From Arctopsyche grandis (lineage: Eukaryota > Arthropoda > Insecta > Trichoptera > Hydropsychidae), in contig NC_135360.1 in the NCBI RefSeq assembly GCF_051622035.1, positions 16,496,501 to 16,560,500 on the forward strand: 64,000 nucleotides of DNA, given 5' to 3'. Within the stretch, counting starts at the first letter, position 1. Every line of letters starts with the position of its first letter. The notes below the pieces were generated by a model, which made no database searches, had not been told where the DNA came from, and saw only the letters and a program-made list of their open reading frames with translations. Position numbers and translations under genes: made by a program. Below are positions 44,391 to 57,612 of the stretch, piece after piece.

Positions 44391-45290
44391 TTATATCGTG
44401 CTATTTAGGATGTGTTCCACCAACTCAACATAACTGGCATCGAATAGGTCCAAGTAATGTGCCAGTAAGTTGAGGAGTCGAACAGCTCTCGAGAGGGGGG
44501 AGTTCATGAGCACGTTTGATTTAGCCCTAATTGGTAAAAATATATCATGTTTTCTTAAAACTCTACGATTTTCCGGGGCCCAGAATTTTAGTTTCTCCAG
44601 GATAGTGGGATTGTGAATCTCTCCTCTAAGTAATTTTACGAAATGTTTCCCAAGAAATAAATCTCTTCTCTTTGCCAGGGAGTTGAAACCCAAAGATCCC
44701 AAGACAAAGGCACTAGGGAACAGATATGGATAAAATCCAAATGTCTTCAGATATAAAAACCTAAGGAATTTCCTTTGGACTCGTTCCAACATTAGAGAGT
44801 AACGAAGTTGATAGGGAGACCATATAATGGAGCCAAACTCGAGCACACTGCGAACTAATGTACAATATAAGAGACGAATGGCAGTGAGCCCTAGTTCGGA
44901 CGAATTACGGATTACGAATCCAAGGATTTTTGTTGCCCTATCACAGATATTCTCAATGTGAATGTTGAAACTCCAACTATTTTCGAAGACTATTCCCAGA
45001 TCAGATATAAATAATTCTCTCTGAAGAAGAGAATCATGAAATTTATACGGATAATTAATAGGAGAACGAGAACGAGAGTAAGAAATGACCCGACACTTTA
45101 GGATATTGAAGGGAAGTTTATTAACATTAGCCCATTCATAAATAGAATTCAAATCCTCTTGCAAATAAAGAGCGTCAGGTAAATCAATTATTCTCTTATA
45201 GATTTTTAAGTCATCCGCATATAATAAAAATTTAGAATGGTGAATAGAAGATTGAATATCGTTGATAAATATTAGGAATAATAAAGGATA
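44391..45290 (-). CDS. Reverse transcriptase C-terminal fragment (LINE ORF2)
   Basis: The fragment starts just before PLLFLIFINDI and reads through the catalytic FLLYADDLKIYK motif (the YADD aspartates). It continues through NKLPFNILKC, LGIVFENSWSF, TLVRSVLEFGSIIW and ERVQRKFLRFLYL, to a TAG at 44393-44391. These are the usual C-terminal landmarks of non-LTR reverse transcriptases. About 300 codons carry no stop or frameshift, so the copy is young. The endonuclease and the N-terminal palm/fingers are missing, so it cannot act alone. The open frame extends to 45347, but the residues before the PLLFLIF motif look like flanking sequence. Confidence 0.88.
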   Translation of the reverse strand, partial: YPLLFLIFINDIQSSIHHSKFLLYADDLKIYKRIIDLPDALYLQEDLNSIYEWANVNKLPFNILKCRVISYSRSRSPINYPYKFHDSLLQRELFISDLGIVFENSWSFNIHIENICDRATKILGFVIRNSSELGLTAIRLLYCTLVRSVLEFGSIIWSPYQLRYSLMLERVQRKFLRFLYLKTFGFYPYLFPSAFVLGSLGFNSLAKRRDLFLGKHFVKLLRGEIHNPTILEKLKFWAPENRRVLRKHDIFLPIRAKSNVLMNSPLSRAVRLLNLLAHYLDLFDASYVELVEHILNSTI

Positions 45291-45480
45291 ATAAAATAAA
45301 TATGAATGCGAGAAAGCACAAGCGAAGGAATATATGAACGTGTCCATATGTAATGTTCGGTGGGTGTTCGTTTTGTTGTGTGAACCGTCTTTCGTGATAC
45401 CAACGTTTTGGATATGAACGTTTTTTTGTGTGAAATTTTTATCCGTGAGCGTTTTGTTTAATGTTTATTATTTTAACAAA

Positions 45481-45520
45481 ATGTTTAATGTTTATTCAAA
45501 ATGTTTAATGTTTATTCAAA
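45481..45520 (+). repeat. 20-bp direct tandem repeat
   Basis: Two perfect copies of ATGTTTAATGTTTATTCAAA. A part-copy precedes them at about 45457. Confidence 0.9.
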
Positions 45521-46785
45521 ACAAATCCGTTTTGTCTCATTTCAAACGGTTTCTTTATTTGTGGGGAACAAACTTGCGATTAAAATTGACCACTTCCTTT
45601 GGAATATACAATTGATTGCTTGGATTTTGATATAACAAGTTGGTTTTTGATATGACTCATTTAAAGGGGGTGTCCTAACTGCATCCAAGATTTGTGCCAA
45701 AATGTTTTCATTCTGTTGACACATTATGTATGTGTGTAGATGATGTTGCACATAAATTTGGTTTTTTTTTCGATGAAAGTGGCGTTGCAATAAATAGAAG
45801 CGATCTGTAGTACATAGTACAATGTTGACGGTGGAGCTCTCGGTGCCACCACAGAGACATGTCATATTTGCTGATTTGATTGTTTCTATAGTCGAGGAGA
45901 CACAGTTGCGACATCGTTTCACTCTTGGAGAAAATTGCCACTAGCAGAAATATAATACGTACTCGATCGAACCGGTACTGCCGTATATTTACCGTCTGAC
46001 TTGTCTTCACATTTGTTTTTCCAATGGAAGATTCGTCAACGAGTTAATTGGCGTCAATTGAAACGCCCAATGCACGACAATTTTTCACGAATCAATAAGC
46101 TTCTGAATCTAATTGCTGTCTATATAAGGGTATTTCAAATTCTGGTTTTTAACACACTGGTCAATTTCGTTAGAATAATTTGTCGTAATATTACATATAT
46201 CATATGTCTAAAACCGCTATGTAGTTGTAAAATAGGACTATGAACTGAATGATACAGCTACAGATCACCCGATTAGTTTGATAGATTTATCTGATTTTAT
46301 TGCTATAATTGCTGGTGTGATGCGTATGCTATTGGAATTCTGATCACATGTTGTTTAATTTTTTATGGAATATGACAGTTGCTGAAATGGTTCTTATCAA
46401 TCATCATAATGTCTTTGCCTCTTACTTATTTTTTTGTATATTCTTCTCAGTAGAAATAAAATTTAAAGCATTAAAAAAATGAGAGACTTGTGTTTGATTT
46501 AGTTCGTATCTATAGCATGTCCAATGAAGCGTTTACTTTTCGTAGTCATTGATTACACTGTGCTTATGTATATTTTAAAAAAAATCATGTAATTAGAAAA
46601 TACTTGATCGGTTCTGGATGATAGAATCTTACATGTTGATTTGGTTCAGTGTCGATCATTATCGAAACTCGTAACAACGTACGAAATGGTACTACAGGTA
46701 CCAGCTGCTCCATTTTTTCACGTGTCGCAAACTCGTTGAAAGTTTCTAATGCGCTTATTGTTGATTTATGTGTGTTATTTTGCAG

Positions 46786-47218
46786 GTACGAGATCTGCAA
46801 GCTGATTGGCAGAGGAAGCTTCGGCCAGGTGTTTAAAGTGTTCGATCACAAGACGCGCGAGTACGTCGCGCTGAAGATGGTCAGGAATCAGATGAGGTTC
46901 TTCTACCAGGCGAAGGAGGAGGTGCGGATCTTGGAGCATCTGAGGCGCAAGGACAGGGACAACGCGATGAACGTAATCCACATGCTGGACAACTTCACGT
47001 TCAGGAACCACATGTGCATCACGTTCGAACTGCTCTCGATCAACCTGTACGAGTTGATCAAAAAGAACAAGTTCCAGGGGTTCAGTTTGCAGCTGGTCAG
47101 AAAGTTTTCGCACAGTCTGCTCCAGTGTTTGGACGCGCTGTCCAAGTTCAAAATTATACATTGTGATATGAAGCCGGAGAACATACTGCTGAAGCAGCCT
47201 GGTCGGTCGGGAATCAAG
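46786..47218 (+). CDS. Dyrk2: Class II DYRK kinase, kinase-domain exon (residues 139-283)
   Basis: Acceptor TTTTGCAG; the first base completes the Arg codon of the previous exon. Visible kinase landmarks are the glycine loop GRGSFGQV (147-154), VALK with the ATP-binding lysine at 169, [10 protein letters not shown] with the helix-C glutamate (183-184), a hinge region around [27 protein letters not shown], and the catalytic loop HCDMKPEN (264-271) with Asp266. The sequence is closest to DYRK2/3. Most DYRKs have HCDLKPEN, so Met267 is a conservative change. The exon stops after GIK with donor AAG|GTAAAT, phase 0, just before the expected VIDFG. The activation loop and C-lobe are outside the window. 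Codons are strongly GC-ending. Confidence 0.95.
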
Positions 47219-50200
47219 GTAAATTTCACCATGTTTTCTTATCCTCATACCTGTATCTACCTATATGTATGTAGTAGCGGCAATCGATGCAAAAAATGAA
47301 TACGAGACACAATAAGGACTCAGGTAGTTGATGGCGCACAGGTGCTCAACGGAACCACACGAGACGACAGCTGTTCTATGAATCGGTTCAATAAATTCTC
47401 AAACTTTTACCTACTATCCGTTTTTTTTTTTTAATAAATATTCTCATAGTCATCTTATGAAAATATTTAAAAAAAAATCATCAATTCATTTGATTTAAAA
47501 ATTCTCTAATACTTTTCATGCGAAAACAAATAATAATTCAATAATAGTGCAGCGGAAATATTATTTGAAATGGTTTTAGTAAATTTTTAGTAGTTTACCT
47601 TGTAAATTTGATACTTTCAAGAGCAAGAAATCTTATATTAATATTCCGAAGAGTATATATAATACATATGTACATACATATATAGAGATTATCATTTAAT
47701 CGGGATTATTTCGAAATGAGTATACTTCGCAAGCTTTGTACAAAGAAAAAAGCAAAAACAAAGGCAACCAAACATATCATTTTATATTATTTGCGCACTT
47801 AATGGACGGGTGACTCGGCTCTTGTCAGTTCAATATCCATTTCCTCGTCTTGCACCTACTACACAAAGAGAGGCAAAAAAGTTGTACATATTTTTTGCAC
47901 GATTCGTAGGAATAAATTTAGTACGTTATAGTTCAATGTCGTTTAAGAAGACTCGCGTGTCTAATTGCGAGACCCATTAATACGTCCACTTGTCTTTCGC
48001 GCGTAATAGACACTCGAGGTTGTGTTTTTTTTTTTATTATTATTTTTGACTTATTTAATAATATTTACTGTTTAATTTGATCAGTTTGAGAAGCGGCGCG
48101 TTGTTTCCGTCGTCATGGAAACCGTTGTTAGTCAAATAACACAGGTGCGTTGCGCGCGACTCAACGTTCAAGAGTCTGCGAAACCTTGTCCTATGATTAA
48201 AAATAATTAAAAAATGTGCTGATCACGGTCTTGACGTGGAGTTGCAGGTGTTCGATTTGCAAATATTCCATTACGTATTCCGCTAATTTTTATTGGGTGT
48301 ATGTGTAGAATTTGCCTTTGTTGTGGATTGGTCTTTGTCAGAATGAGCGAAGCTCGCAATTGCACAATTATTACGTCACGGGAGCATTAGTCGCTTTATA
48401 AATAACGGGCGACAATGCGAAACTGTCGTCGGATCAGCTTGCATAATCTCTCGTTCTCTATGCAGTTTCAAAAATGTGGTCCGTAGTTCGCTCTACGGCC
48501 TACGCGTGCGAAATTCTGTCGTTGTCGTTACAATCCGATTGAAAACCGTCCTCATTGTTATGCACACTCTTCTGGGTCGATGAGATTGGTAGGTGTTCAG
48601 TTCTTACTTATTTCGTAGCGTATTTTGGGTCACGTGTCGTTAAAACGTTTGTCGAAATACGTCACTGTGAACTTATTTCCGAGCTTTGTTTATGTTTTTC
48701 TTTTATTTTTCTACAAAGATTTATTATGAATTTCTTCCGCGCGACATAAGTTATAGGAGGCAGCTACGTAAACATTTGAACGAACATTCTGAATTGTAAA
48801 GTCCACGTGTGGAGTATTAATCGTATGCTTTATTATAGAATAAGGTCTAACAACAACAATTCTAGAAGTAACTGCAGCTGAAAACCGGCTCTCGTAAGAC
48901 TTTCGTTTATGCTTACGCGTTACAGCATTTGTATTATAATGAAATTGTAATCCTCATCCAATTATGCTACTACTGGTAGTTGCATTATACATAGTTGGTT
49001 TGTAAACCTACCCCTAGGTGTTAGTAAGGGTTTTGAGCCATTTGCGTCTTATACTAATACCCATCCATTTGATATCTACATACGTTTATAAGTAGTATAT
49101 GTCGAAAATCAACGAATAGGTGTTAGTAGGAAAGTCTAATCGTATTAAAACGTATTTTAGGAGGGTTAGTTTTGAGATATTGTTACCCTCCTCTAATTGG
49201 TATTTACTACTGCTGTCAAAAATCTTTGTTCACAACTATTCTTATATGGTAGTAGCCGAAATTAGATTTATGATTACGCATATCAGTAGGAGTTTCGGTA
49301 CATTGCTCCTTTAAATCTTCTTTGATTTACGTAAGTACGTAATTAAAACCGAATAACAGAATTTCAGATTAAATCGTTGCAGCTCGCTTTGATTTGTAGC
49401 ATCTTTTAATGAGAGGTGTGCCGTGTAATACTTCGATGTGATGGTTGAACTCATATGCTTCAAGTAATCATAGAAGATAATGCTATCGTGTTTTTATGTG
49501 CTGGAATCGCACTGTTTTGTACTCGCCTCCGACCCCTCCTCTCTCTCTCTAACTCTCTTCCCATGGGAAGATTTGTGTTGTGCGTCTTGGTTCGTGCAAC
49601 GTCTCCAGGGTTTGATTGGCTGGCGACAGCTGTTCTATATTTATAGTCGGTGGTCGGCCGCTAGTCTCCCGGAGAGTTCGGTGCAGCAGCAGCAGCAGCA
49701 TCAGAAGCATCGGATGTGCGACCAAGAGAGACAACAACCGGTCGGTTCATTACCCGGCCCGTGCCCTTCTGCGACGACCGCTATTGCTACTAGTTGTATC
49801 TAGCAGTAGCTGCATTATGTGTGTCGACTCTAAATATCCCACAACAGCTCTATTCGATGTTCGGGGGACTGTCTTTGAGGTTGCAAGGTCTAAAAAAACA
49901 CCAAACACGCCATTTGTGCAATTTCAACTTGCCATTTCTTTTTTCCTGGAAGCTTATCTAACGATGCGATAATAACCCGCTATATCAAATATACGAACTG
50001 TTGGAATCAATAATATTTTTAATCTTCCGCTACGAGTTTAATAGAACCACTTGGCTTTAATGGAACCACCAAGAGCTTGAATTCAGTTCAAGCTCTTGAT
50101 ATGACAGTTTTTCCGAGAAGTCTACGGATTGGTTGTTCAGGTATTTTTTCGACGTTACAGATTATCAGCGAGGATTGATTGACTGATGAAACGCGGCCGG

Positions 50201-52606
50201 TCTGGTCTGACGTGTTGAGATAAGACCATGTGGTTAAGGTCACCGCTTTCTATACGGAAGGTCGGCTCTTATTGCTCAATTGGCATCTTTTCCATTTTTA
50301 ATAACATCACTGATTATATACATCTGTAGATGATTCATTTTTTTATATCTACAAAAGTGCACGCGCGGTAGTAACCTCGCAAATGCACGTAGGTATAACA
50401 TGTAGACTTCCTAACCTTTTTACCCGATTTTTTATAGTGCAATTATTTGTTTGATCCAAATTGTCAATCATCGGGTATTTAATGCGTGCAATCTTCTCCG
50501 GCTCTCAATCACACGTCGGGATGGTTCGAGGAGCACAAATTCATGGCTCATTGTTTCGAACGAACGATTCCTCGTCGTCGGCGAAGGAGTGATGGTTTAA
50601 CGAGCTGTCTCAATCGATCCATCCATCGATCGATTTTGTGCGAATGCATTTTCGATTTCACACACAATGGCTTTGTGCAACGGTAGTTCGCATCGACCGC
50701 ATTGACTGACTGACTGACTGAGTCATGCACTCTCGTCAATTTGTCCTTCGACTTAATCGCCTGACTTCCCACACCCGTCTCGCAGACTCGGTGGAAAGTG
50801 ACAGTATTTAGTATATCCAGTGTAGTTTTGAATGCGTACTGGGGAATAAAAGCTCAATCAATACCCACAGAGAAAACGTATGTATACATATGTACTTCCA
50901 AATCTTGCAAACGAATCAGTAGTATATGTTGTAAGGGTGTATTTCTTGTATGCAGCTGATCTTTGACTACAGCTTTAGTACTATTTAATAATATACATAG
51001 TAATATTTAATAATAACATAGTTTACATACATGTGTATGTATATACGATTCTAGGAAATTGCATCGCCGAGACAACTCGCCGTCAGATTTCATGCTATGT
51101 TTTGATTATAGAAAGTTTTAAATTAATTTTTATTAAAAAAGAGTAACTACATATGTAGTGATTCAAAAAATCATTGCTCCAAATATTTGAATAACGGTTT
51201 CAATATACATTTCAAAAAGTACAATATTTGCATGAAATCTGTCAGTGATTTTTCCTCGCAATAAAAAGCCACCGCGATGCAATGGTCATGCGATGAAATG
51301 TCCGAACACGGTAGATACATATCCAAGCTTTTAGATTCAATTATGAGAATTCTCCAAATTAAAACATTGGTTTTGATAGTTATGGGTACGCTTGTATTCA
51401 AATTCTTATAGTTCAAATATGAGAGCAGCGTTTCCTGTCTGCTTGCACGTCATGGCAACATTGCTATTCAAAATCTGACCGAAAACACTGCTTGTGCACT
51501 GCTTGTGTGTTATATTATACCTAGTTGTTCGTTTTGGCCTATTAAATTCATTAAGGACATGTTCATAAGTTTATGCACACGTGCACCCAACACTATACTT
51601 TAATTAAATTGACATGCTTGCACACGTGCTGCAAATAGTTTTGCATTATATGCTATTTGATTGTAACTTCCGACTAAATTCGCAAAAGTGTGTGGTTCGA
51701 GCTTTATAGACTCGCCCTATTTCTGAATGCAAAGTTCGGTGCACTTTTACGACACTGCAGTGGCTCATGTCCAGTTGGATCATTGTCGACAGCTTCCTTA
51801 TAATTGCGCTGTGTTGATTTTTTACTCTTGTACGTATACTTGTAAAAAAAAACAACACGAGGTCGTTCAGTCTTGTAATGTAATAATGATCATTTCTTCT
51901 AATCGTCTACTTCAAGGAAACATGAGCTCAAAAGTGGCGTAGGTGTCCCGTAGTTTTGCAGGTCAAGATTCCTAAACAGTTCGGCGCGGACGAAATTGCT
52001 AATTGCTCCGTGCAATTTGCATCAATTGAATGTTTTGTTTCACGGCGACACTTTTGCATGTTCGCAATAATGTCGATCACGTATCTCTCGAGCAATTTGT
52101 ATAATAATGCGCGCTCTTAATCAATATGTTTATCGAAGCTGATGTGTACTTCGAGGTTGCATCTTTTTCCCTTCTCTTTGTTTTTCACGCTTGGAACGAA
52201 ACAATGGCAATTATGTGTCGGATTTATTTGATACGTTGCGTTGTACCGCCTCTGCAAGGGACCATGCATAATTCAATGGGGTCGTCACTGATATGCACTA
52301 TCACCATATTCGTGTCAGGAATTGTTGGAGTCAAATTGTGCTAGTATGTGGTGTCCTTACCGAATGTCAATGCTGTAACAGTCTCATCCAGAATAAGTCG
52401 TAGCTTATCCCAGATATTTGTGATCGCGGCCCTATTTCAAACTGTCGCTTTCGATCACCGTTACTTATTTTTGTTTTTAACTTCAGTTTGTCTTAGCGAA
52501 TCGCCCGCAGTCCTTCTCAACCACTTGTTTGTCAAGTCCATTTCGAAATCAATTTGAATCGTTTAATATTATGAGTGCAAAAAGTAACTGAATGGCGTAG
52601 GGGTGG

Positions 52607-52990
52607 TAGCTAGCTGTCACCACGTCGATCTAACAGGCAATTCCGATGTAATTTTTAATGATTTCGTTGATGATTAAATTCCTCTAGCTTGTCGTGTCGC
52701 AGACATTTGCTTATTTTAATGAGAGATAACCCCCCGTATGTCGGTAAAATATCAAAGTGATCAGAAGAGTTGACGAGGTTTGATTTTGAAATCAGCTCAC
52801 AAATTTCAGACGGTTAAAAATTTCTGGTCCGCTCTAGAGTATAGTCGATCGTTTGCTAGCTGGTTTAAAAGATGAGATCGATGCTAGTAAGTAATTATTT
52901 ATGTAGTTACATAAATAATTACTTGCTACCAATCATCTCAACAATCAAACCTGCTCGCAATCGATCGACCCAACTCTAGAGCAGATCCAA
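52607..52990 (+). repeat. Interspersed repeat E, copy 2
   Basis: Parallels 43471-43890 over nearly its whole length. The palindromic right part has CTCTAGAG at both ends and a perfect 17-bp hairpin at 52889-52924 (AAGTAATTATTTATGTA and its reverse complement, two-base loop). Confidence 0.82.
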
Positions 52991-53339
52991 GAATTTTCCC
53001 TAACTAATCAAGTGTAATGAACGAAAAAAAATTGTAATAAAAAACAAATCCAATTCATAAATAATACTTTTTGAAGTGTATACTTCCGCGGATGCGATTC
53101 GGCTCGGAATATGCCTTCTGGCTAGCGCAACGCTAGCAAATCTAGCAAAATGTAAAAAGAGAAGTTGTGTCAAACTAACACTGCGAAGATGTAAAATTAA
53201 TTTGGGAGAAACGGATAGCTTTTTGTACCCTCAATCAGTGAATTGTAAACAGTCGTGATTGAACTCACAACCAAAGACCGTTTAAGTCCCAGACACACAG
53301 AATCTAGCTAGAGTCCTGTGTCATTGTTAATTTGTATGA

Positions 53340-53465
53340 TCTTATTATTTCGACAAGTTTCTCCTACATTTCTTCAAATATGGGAATCACTGTTAAACCT
53401 ATGTCCAATACAAGGAAAACATATCACCGAAAACATTCCAGGAGGTGAGTTTTGGCCTGGCATAG
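53340..53465 (+). repeat. Interspersed repeat R, copy
   Basis: Reads TATTTCGACAAGTTTCTCCT, CAAATATGGGAATCACTGTT, CTATGTCCAATACAAGGAAA, ATATCACCGAAAACATTCCA then GGAGGTGAG. It matches the 18246-18555 copy without the MITE. Confidence 0.7.
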
Positions 53466-54093
53466 ATTAAACATGCTAGCGTTTTTTTACATGTGCTAAA
53501 CTATCACGTACCACTTAGGACGTTTCACTTCTACCGTGTTTATTTTATTTCATTGTTTTTAGCATGAATGTAATGCGATTGAATGATATTGATTGAAAAA
53601 CACATCGAATCGCTCGGTAGAAAACCACGTAGTGCTAGGCCTAGACCTCACACACTCCAGTTTTTTTTTTTTCAATATTATACCTATAAGAAATGACAAT
53701 GAATTTATCAATTGAAATTTTAAACAAATATAAACCCGTTTTGTATTATACCTTACAGAATATGTTTGTACTAATATGAAAGTATGCTGGACAAAAAACC
53801 GTAATATAATCGTTTTGGTCGTTTTCGACTTCATAGGCTTTCAGGAGCCTAGACAGATTATGTTTGCCTTATATATAAGCAATATAGAGATTTTATATTG
53901 TGTTACTATAGTTGCACGTTTGTAGACTGGGTCGCCTGTTGAATATCGATCCTCGGCCAACCCTCGCCACACCGCACCGCAAATCCTCGTCTAATATATC
54001 AAGCTGCGAAGATGTACGCTCTGAATTTAATATGTGTTAATCTCTCAGGGATTTCCGCGTATCGCCGCCGTCGTATATTCTGGATTTTCTTCC

Positions 54094-54106
54094 GGGGGGG
54101 GGGGGG
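54094..54106 (+). repeat. Poly-G run
   Basis: Thirteen consecutive G bases. Confidence 0.95.
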
Positions 54107-54704
54107 AATTTAATGAAATTTGTCGTGGACAATATTGATTCGAGTTGCCATCAATTGGAGCGCGACGCGCATTTATAATATCGACATGCGCGCATCCATC
54201 ATCTCAATATCTGGGTTAGTGCCGTGTTTTTTTTTCGCCAGCGCTCTTGTCTCGATCCGGATTCAAAATTTTATAAGTCGTAAAAATAGTATCATTTCCT
54301 ATTTGTATAAAATGTTCAGATGCGCGTCTCCGATACGTGAGCAAAAGGAGAGACGGGCTAAAAATATGAGCGGTCGCTGTTCGGAAACTCCTTAGTGAGG
54401 TATAAAAAGAATTATGATAATGTCAGTGATGACGAGCAAATGCTACTATCAATTTTGAATTTGTTTCAAAAAGCTTAACGCGCTCACCTTGCCATTGTAT
54501 TATACCATCGAGAAATTATTTATCTTTTGCGTGACGCACGACATGGTTTGACTGTCATAAAAAATGCGAGCTGCTCATTAGGGAAACTCTTTGACTCCTT
54601 ATACATATATAGGTGGTTTTATGTTCATCATTTAATTGCTTTAACATTGTCATAGAAATTCGTGTTTCTTTTTTGACTATGTACGTAGTAATAATATATG
54701 ACGT

Positions 54705-54990
54705 TTTGTGATCATGCGAAAATTCGAACTCGAGATTTTGACTGATTCGAACTCAGAATCGATCACTGATCACGTTTTCATGTTCTACAAAAAATGTGTG
54801 TGTGTCTATGTATTTTGGGGATTTTTTGAACAGTCCTATCGTACTGAAACTTAGTATTGGTTACTGAAATTCTTATCGACACGACGTAATTTTTTTTCAA
54901 ATTTTTAAGGTGACCGGAAATGGTACCTCCCCTTATAGGTGTCTGCTTTTTTTTTAAGTTTTTGAATTTAATTATCTCCCAAACCGCTAA
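54705..54990 (-). repeat. Interspersed repeat D, copy 2 (opposite orientation)
   Basis: Holds TTTTGACTGATTCGAACTCA, GAATCGATCACTGATCACGT and GGTGACCGGAAATGGTACCT, the reverse complement of the order at 27340-27612. Confidence 0.75.
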
Positions 54991-57612
54991 CCGAATCCGA
55001 CTGAAATTTTTTTACCTAATATTTTTTTTGGTGTTTTATAGACTTTAATCTAATCTTTTAAGTTTGATTTTAAATTTATTTAGTGTGGAGTATCACTTGG
55101 CGTAAGACAAAATGGTTATGTGGTGAAATTAGGTGTTAAGCTGCATGTACACCAAAATCTATTCCGCGACCCACCCACGAACTATATTTTCAAACAAACT
55201 GCCAGGTGGGTACACGTGCAGATTTCTGGAACGGCCCACAAGCCGATTACAAGTTCGGTCAATGGAGCATTTGAAGCACTTAAGCACCGAGTGGAGAGTA
55301 GGTAGATGAGAATTGAAACCGGGCACACTATGTACATACTACAGTACATAGGCGAGAGGACTGAATGCACACACGGTGTGTGCTTTGAGGTCGACATTTT
55401 CGTCTGGAGATAGAACATGCCCACCGGTTGGGTAGCACTGTCTCGCTGTTCGGATGTGCAGATTCGTGCCAGAAGGCGGACATTAGAGGCGCAATATATA
55501 AATAGACCGATATATAGGTTTCTGGGTCTTCCTACTCTCGCCTAATATTTAGCGCTTGCTTCTCTCGTGTGTGCCCCCGTCTCCTCATTTTATCGCGAAT
55601 CTTCTTCTTCAGATGAATAACAAACGACGATAATTGCGTCACTCGACGACGGTCTACCTGCTGCCGGTGCCTACCTTCACTTTCGACGATTTCTCATCAT
55701 TCGGTCGCCATCGTACTTTGTCTCGCACGTCCTTTCTTGGAATTATGAAATTCGTAAGCGGATTTGTGCAATTTTCATGATTCACGGCGTTTGTAGCTAC
55801 TTAACTCCTATCTGCTTTGTTCTGATTTTGCTCTCGTCGGAGTCGTGTTGCTAAGTTGTTAATCTTATATACCTATATTATGTATGTATGTACGGACGAG
55901 CACGTGGCGAGATGGACGCTATGATTGAATAATAAATTCATTGTATTATTGTATGTTAGAGTTGCTCTAGACTTGAGTTGAGCAACTCGATGAAAAAAGG
56001 ACTTACATATGTTTGAAGTATGAAGCATTCAATCATTTATGAATTTCTCAAGCCAATAATAATATATTTTATGCCTTTGAGTGTATAATGCTAAATTGAT
56101 AATTAAACATGCTTTACAATCATAATTTGCATAATATATGGTAATGCAGAATGAGCTAATTTAAAAAATGCCTCATAATAAGTATTGTCGTTCTTTACAC
56201 TTGCGCCCTTTATTCGTTTCCATTTTAACGAGCTTATTATATTGTTTATGTAGCGTATGCCATTTATGTATATGGGGTAATGAGTTCACAATTAACATAC
56301 AAATGTCAAAACTCGTCATTTCCTTGTCTTCTTGTCATTATAAGGAAATTGTGCCGGTTTACCTTGTTTGATTTTGCACGGTGACTTTGGTTCGAAAATT
56401 ACGTATGTATGTATTAGCAAAATTCCAAACGCAAAACTAAGATAGGTGACTAAACTACTACTTGTACTGCCGTAAAGTCTACTACCGGTCCATAATGGCA
56501 GTTGTTTAAAAAATTAGCATTTTTATTGTTAGTGTATATGTACATAGTCTGTGGGAACTTCGCATGAGTGGTTTCGGTGACGACGATTAGTTTGCGGGTC
56601 AACAGATCGATTACGATCGAGTGAAAATTTTACACTACAAAAAAAAACCACGTGGGTGAACTTGTGAACAGATGGACACCCTACTCGCGAAGCGATGCCG
56701 GTTTTTCGCTCGTTTCTGAAAATTGCATTGCGTCGATTCCGAATTGAATCATTATTCAAATTGCAATAATGAAATATCACTACTTTTTTCAATATGAAAA
56801 TTAAATTATGAGGTCACCGTGATTTTTTCTTCTCTTTATTATTTTGTATTTTTGTTTCACATTGATAATTAACCCACATTTGACCGGAACCGTAACGATA
56901 TTCGACGCGAAACGTAAGATCACAATCTCATGAGAAATTCGAATAGCTCGCACGCGTATACTAAAATAATAGATATAGTAAAATTTCGCGTTTAGGTCAA
57001 GTTCCCCGTCGAATTGGAAGAAATTGGCGGTTGCGTCAATACTAATGATTCTAATGACAGTAACATTTTATCTCGTCTCCTCTTTGAACCAGCGCCACTG
57101 CTTTGTATTCAACTTATACAGCGTGCTTATTTTATTATCATAAGCTATCGTAAATTTGTCATTTGCTAGAAAGTGTACTGTTCTTTTATAATCGCATGCG
57201 CTTTTCGCCATAAAGCCGTATTCACACTCGCTAAATATAAACACGCTATTTTATAACTCGATCCTGAAAAGTGAAACTCTCGTGAGACAATAAATATAAT
57301 TAGTATGTGTCAACTGTATTTAAATGAAACTTTTTGACGACACTCAAGTTCAATGGTATTTTTTTTTATATTCAAAGTTTAAGCTTCATGTATGTATGTA
57401 TGTACATCAATGTAAATAGGTTTTAATGGTGCCCCGACAAAGCCGCGCCGATAATGACGCGCAAAACAATGCTACAAAATTAAATTTAATAAAACAAGTT
57501 ATTGTTTTAGAAAAGTTATTGTTACAATAAAAAAAGGTCAATTTGAAAAAAAATGAAACGCTACGGAAGATTCGTTATCTTTAACTTTATGCCGACTGCA
57601 ATTCGTTTATTA

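Larger units (their letters stand above)
44122..45290 (-). mobile_element. 5'-truncated non-LTR retrotransposon (jockey/CR1-like)
   Basis: On the minus strand it opens inside the reverse transcriptase domain (PLLFLIFINDI), runs through an uninterrupted C-terminal coding region, then a 3' untranslated part with AT-rich tandem repeats, and ends in a (TAAAA)n tail at about 44126-44150. 5' truncation with a simple-repeat 3' tail is typical of LINE insertion. It lies antisense to the kinase gene. Confidence 0.85.
40396..46785 (+). other. Kinase intron between the DYRK box and kinase-domain exons
   Basis: 6.4 kb with GT..AG ends and matching phase. It carries MITEs (40659-40909, 41412-41920, 43911-44037), a repeat shared with 52607-52990, and a 5'-truncated LINE (44122-45290). 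No further coding exon is needed, because HIAFR joins directly to YEICKLIG as in other DYRKs. Confidence 0.85.

Noticed and set aside
46775..47248. 157-codon antisense frame over the kinase exon
   Set aside because: Shadow of the kinase coding sequence. It crosses both splice sites and has no recognisable domain.
55490..55530. TATATAAATAG as an intronic core promoter
   Set aside because: A good TATA match, but such motifs are common in AT-rich DNA and no initiator or coding exon follows convincingly.
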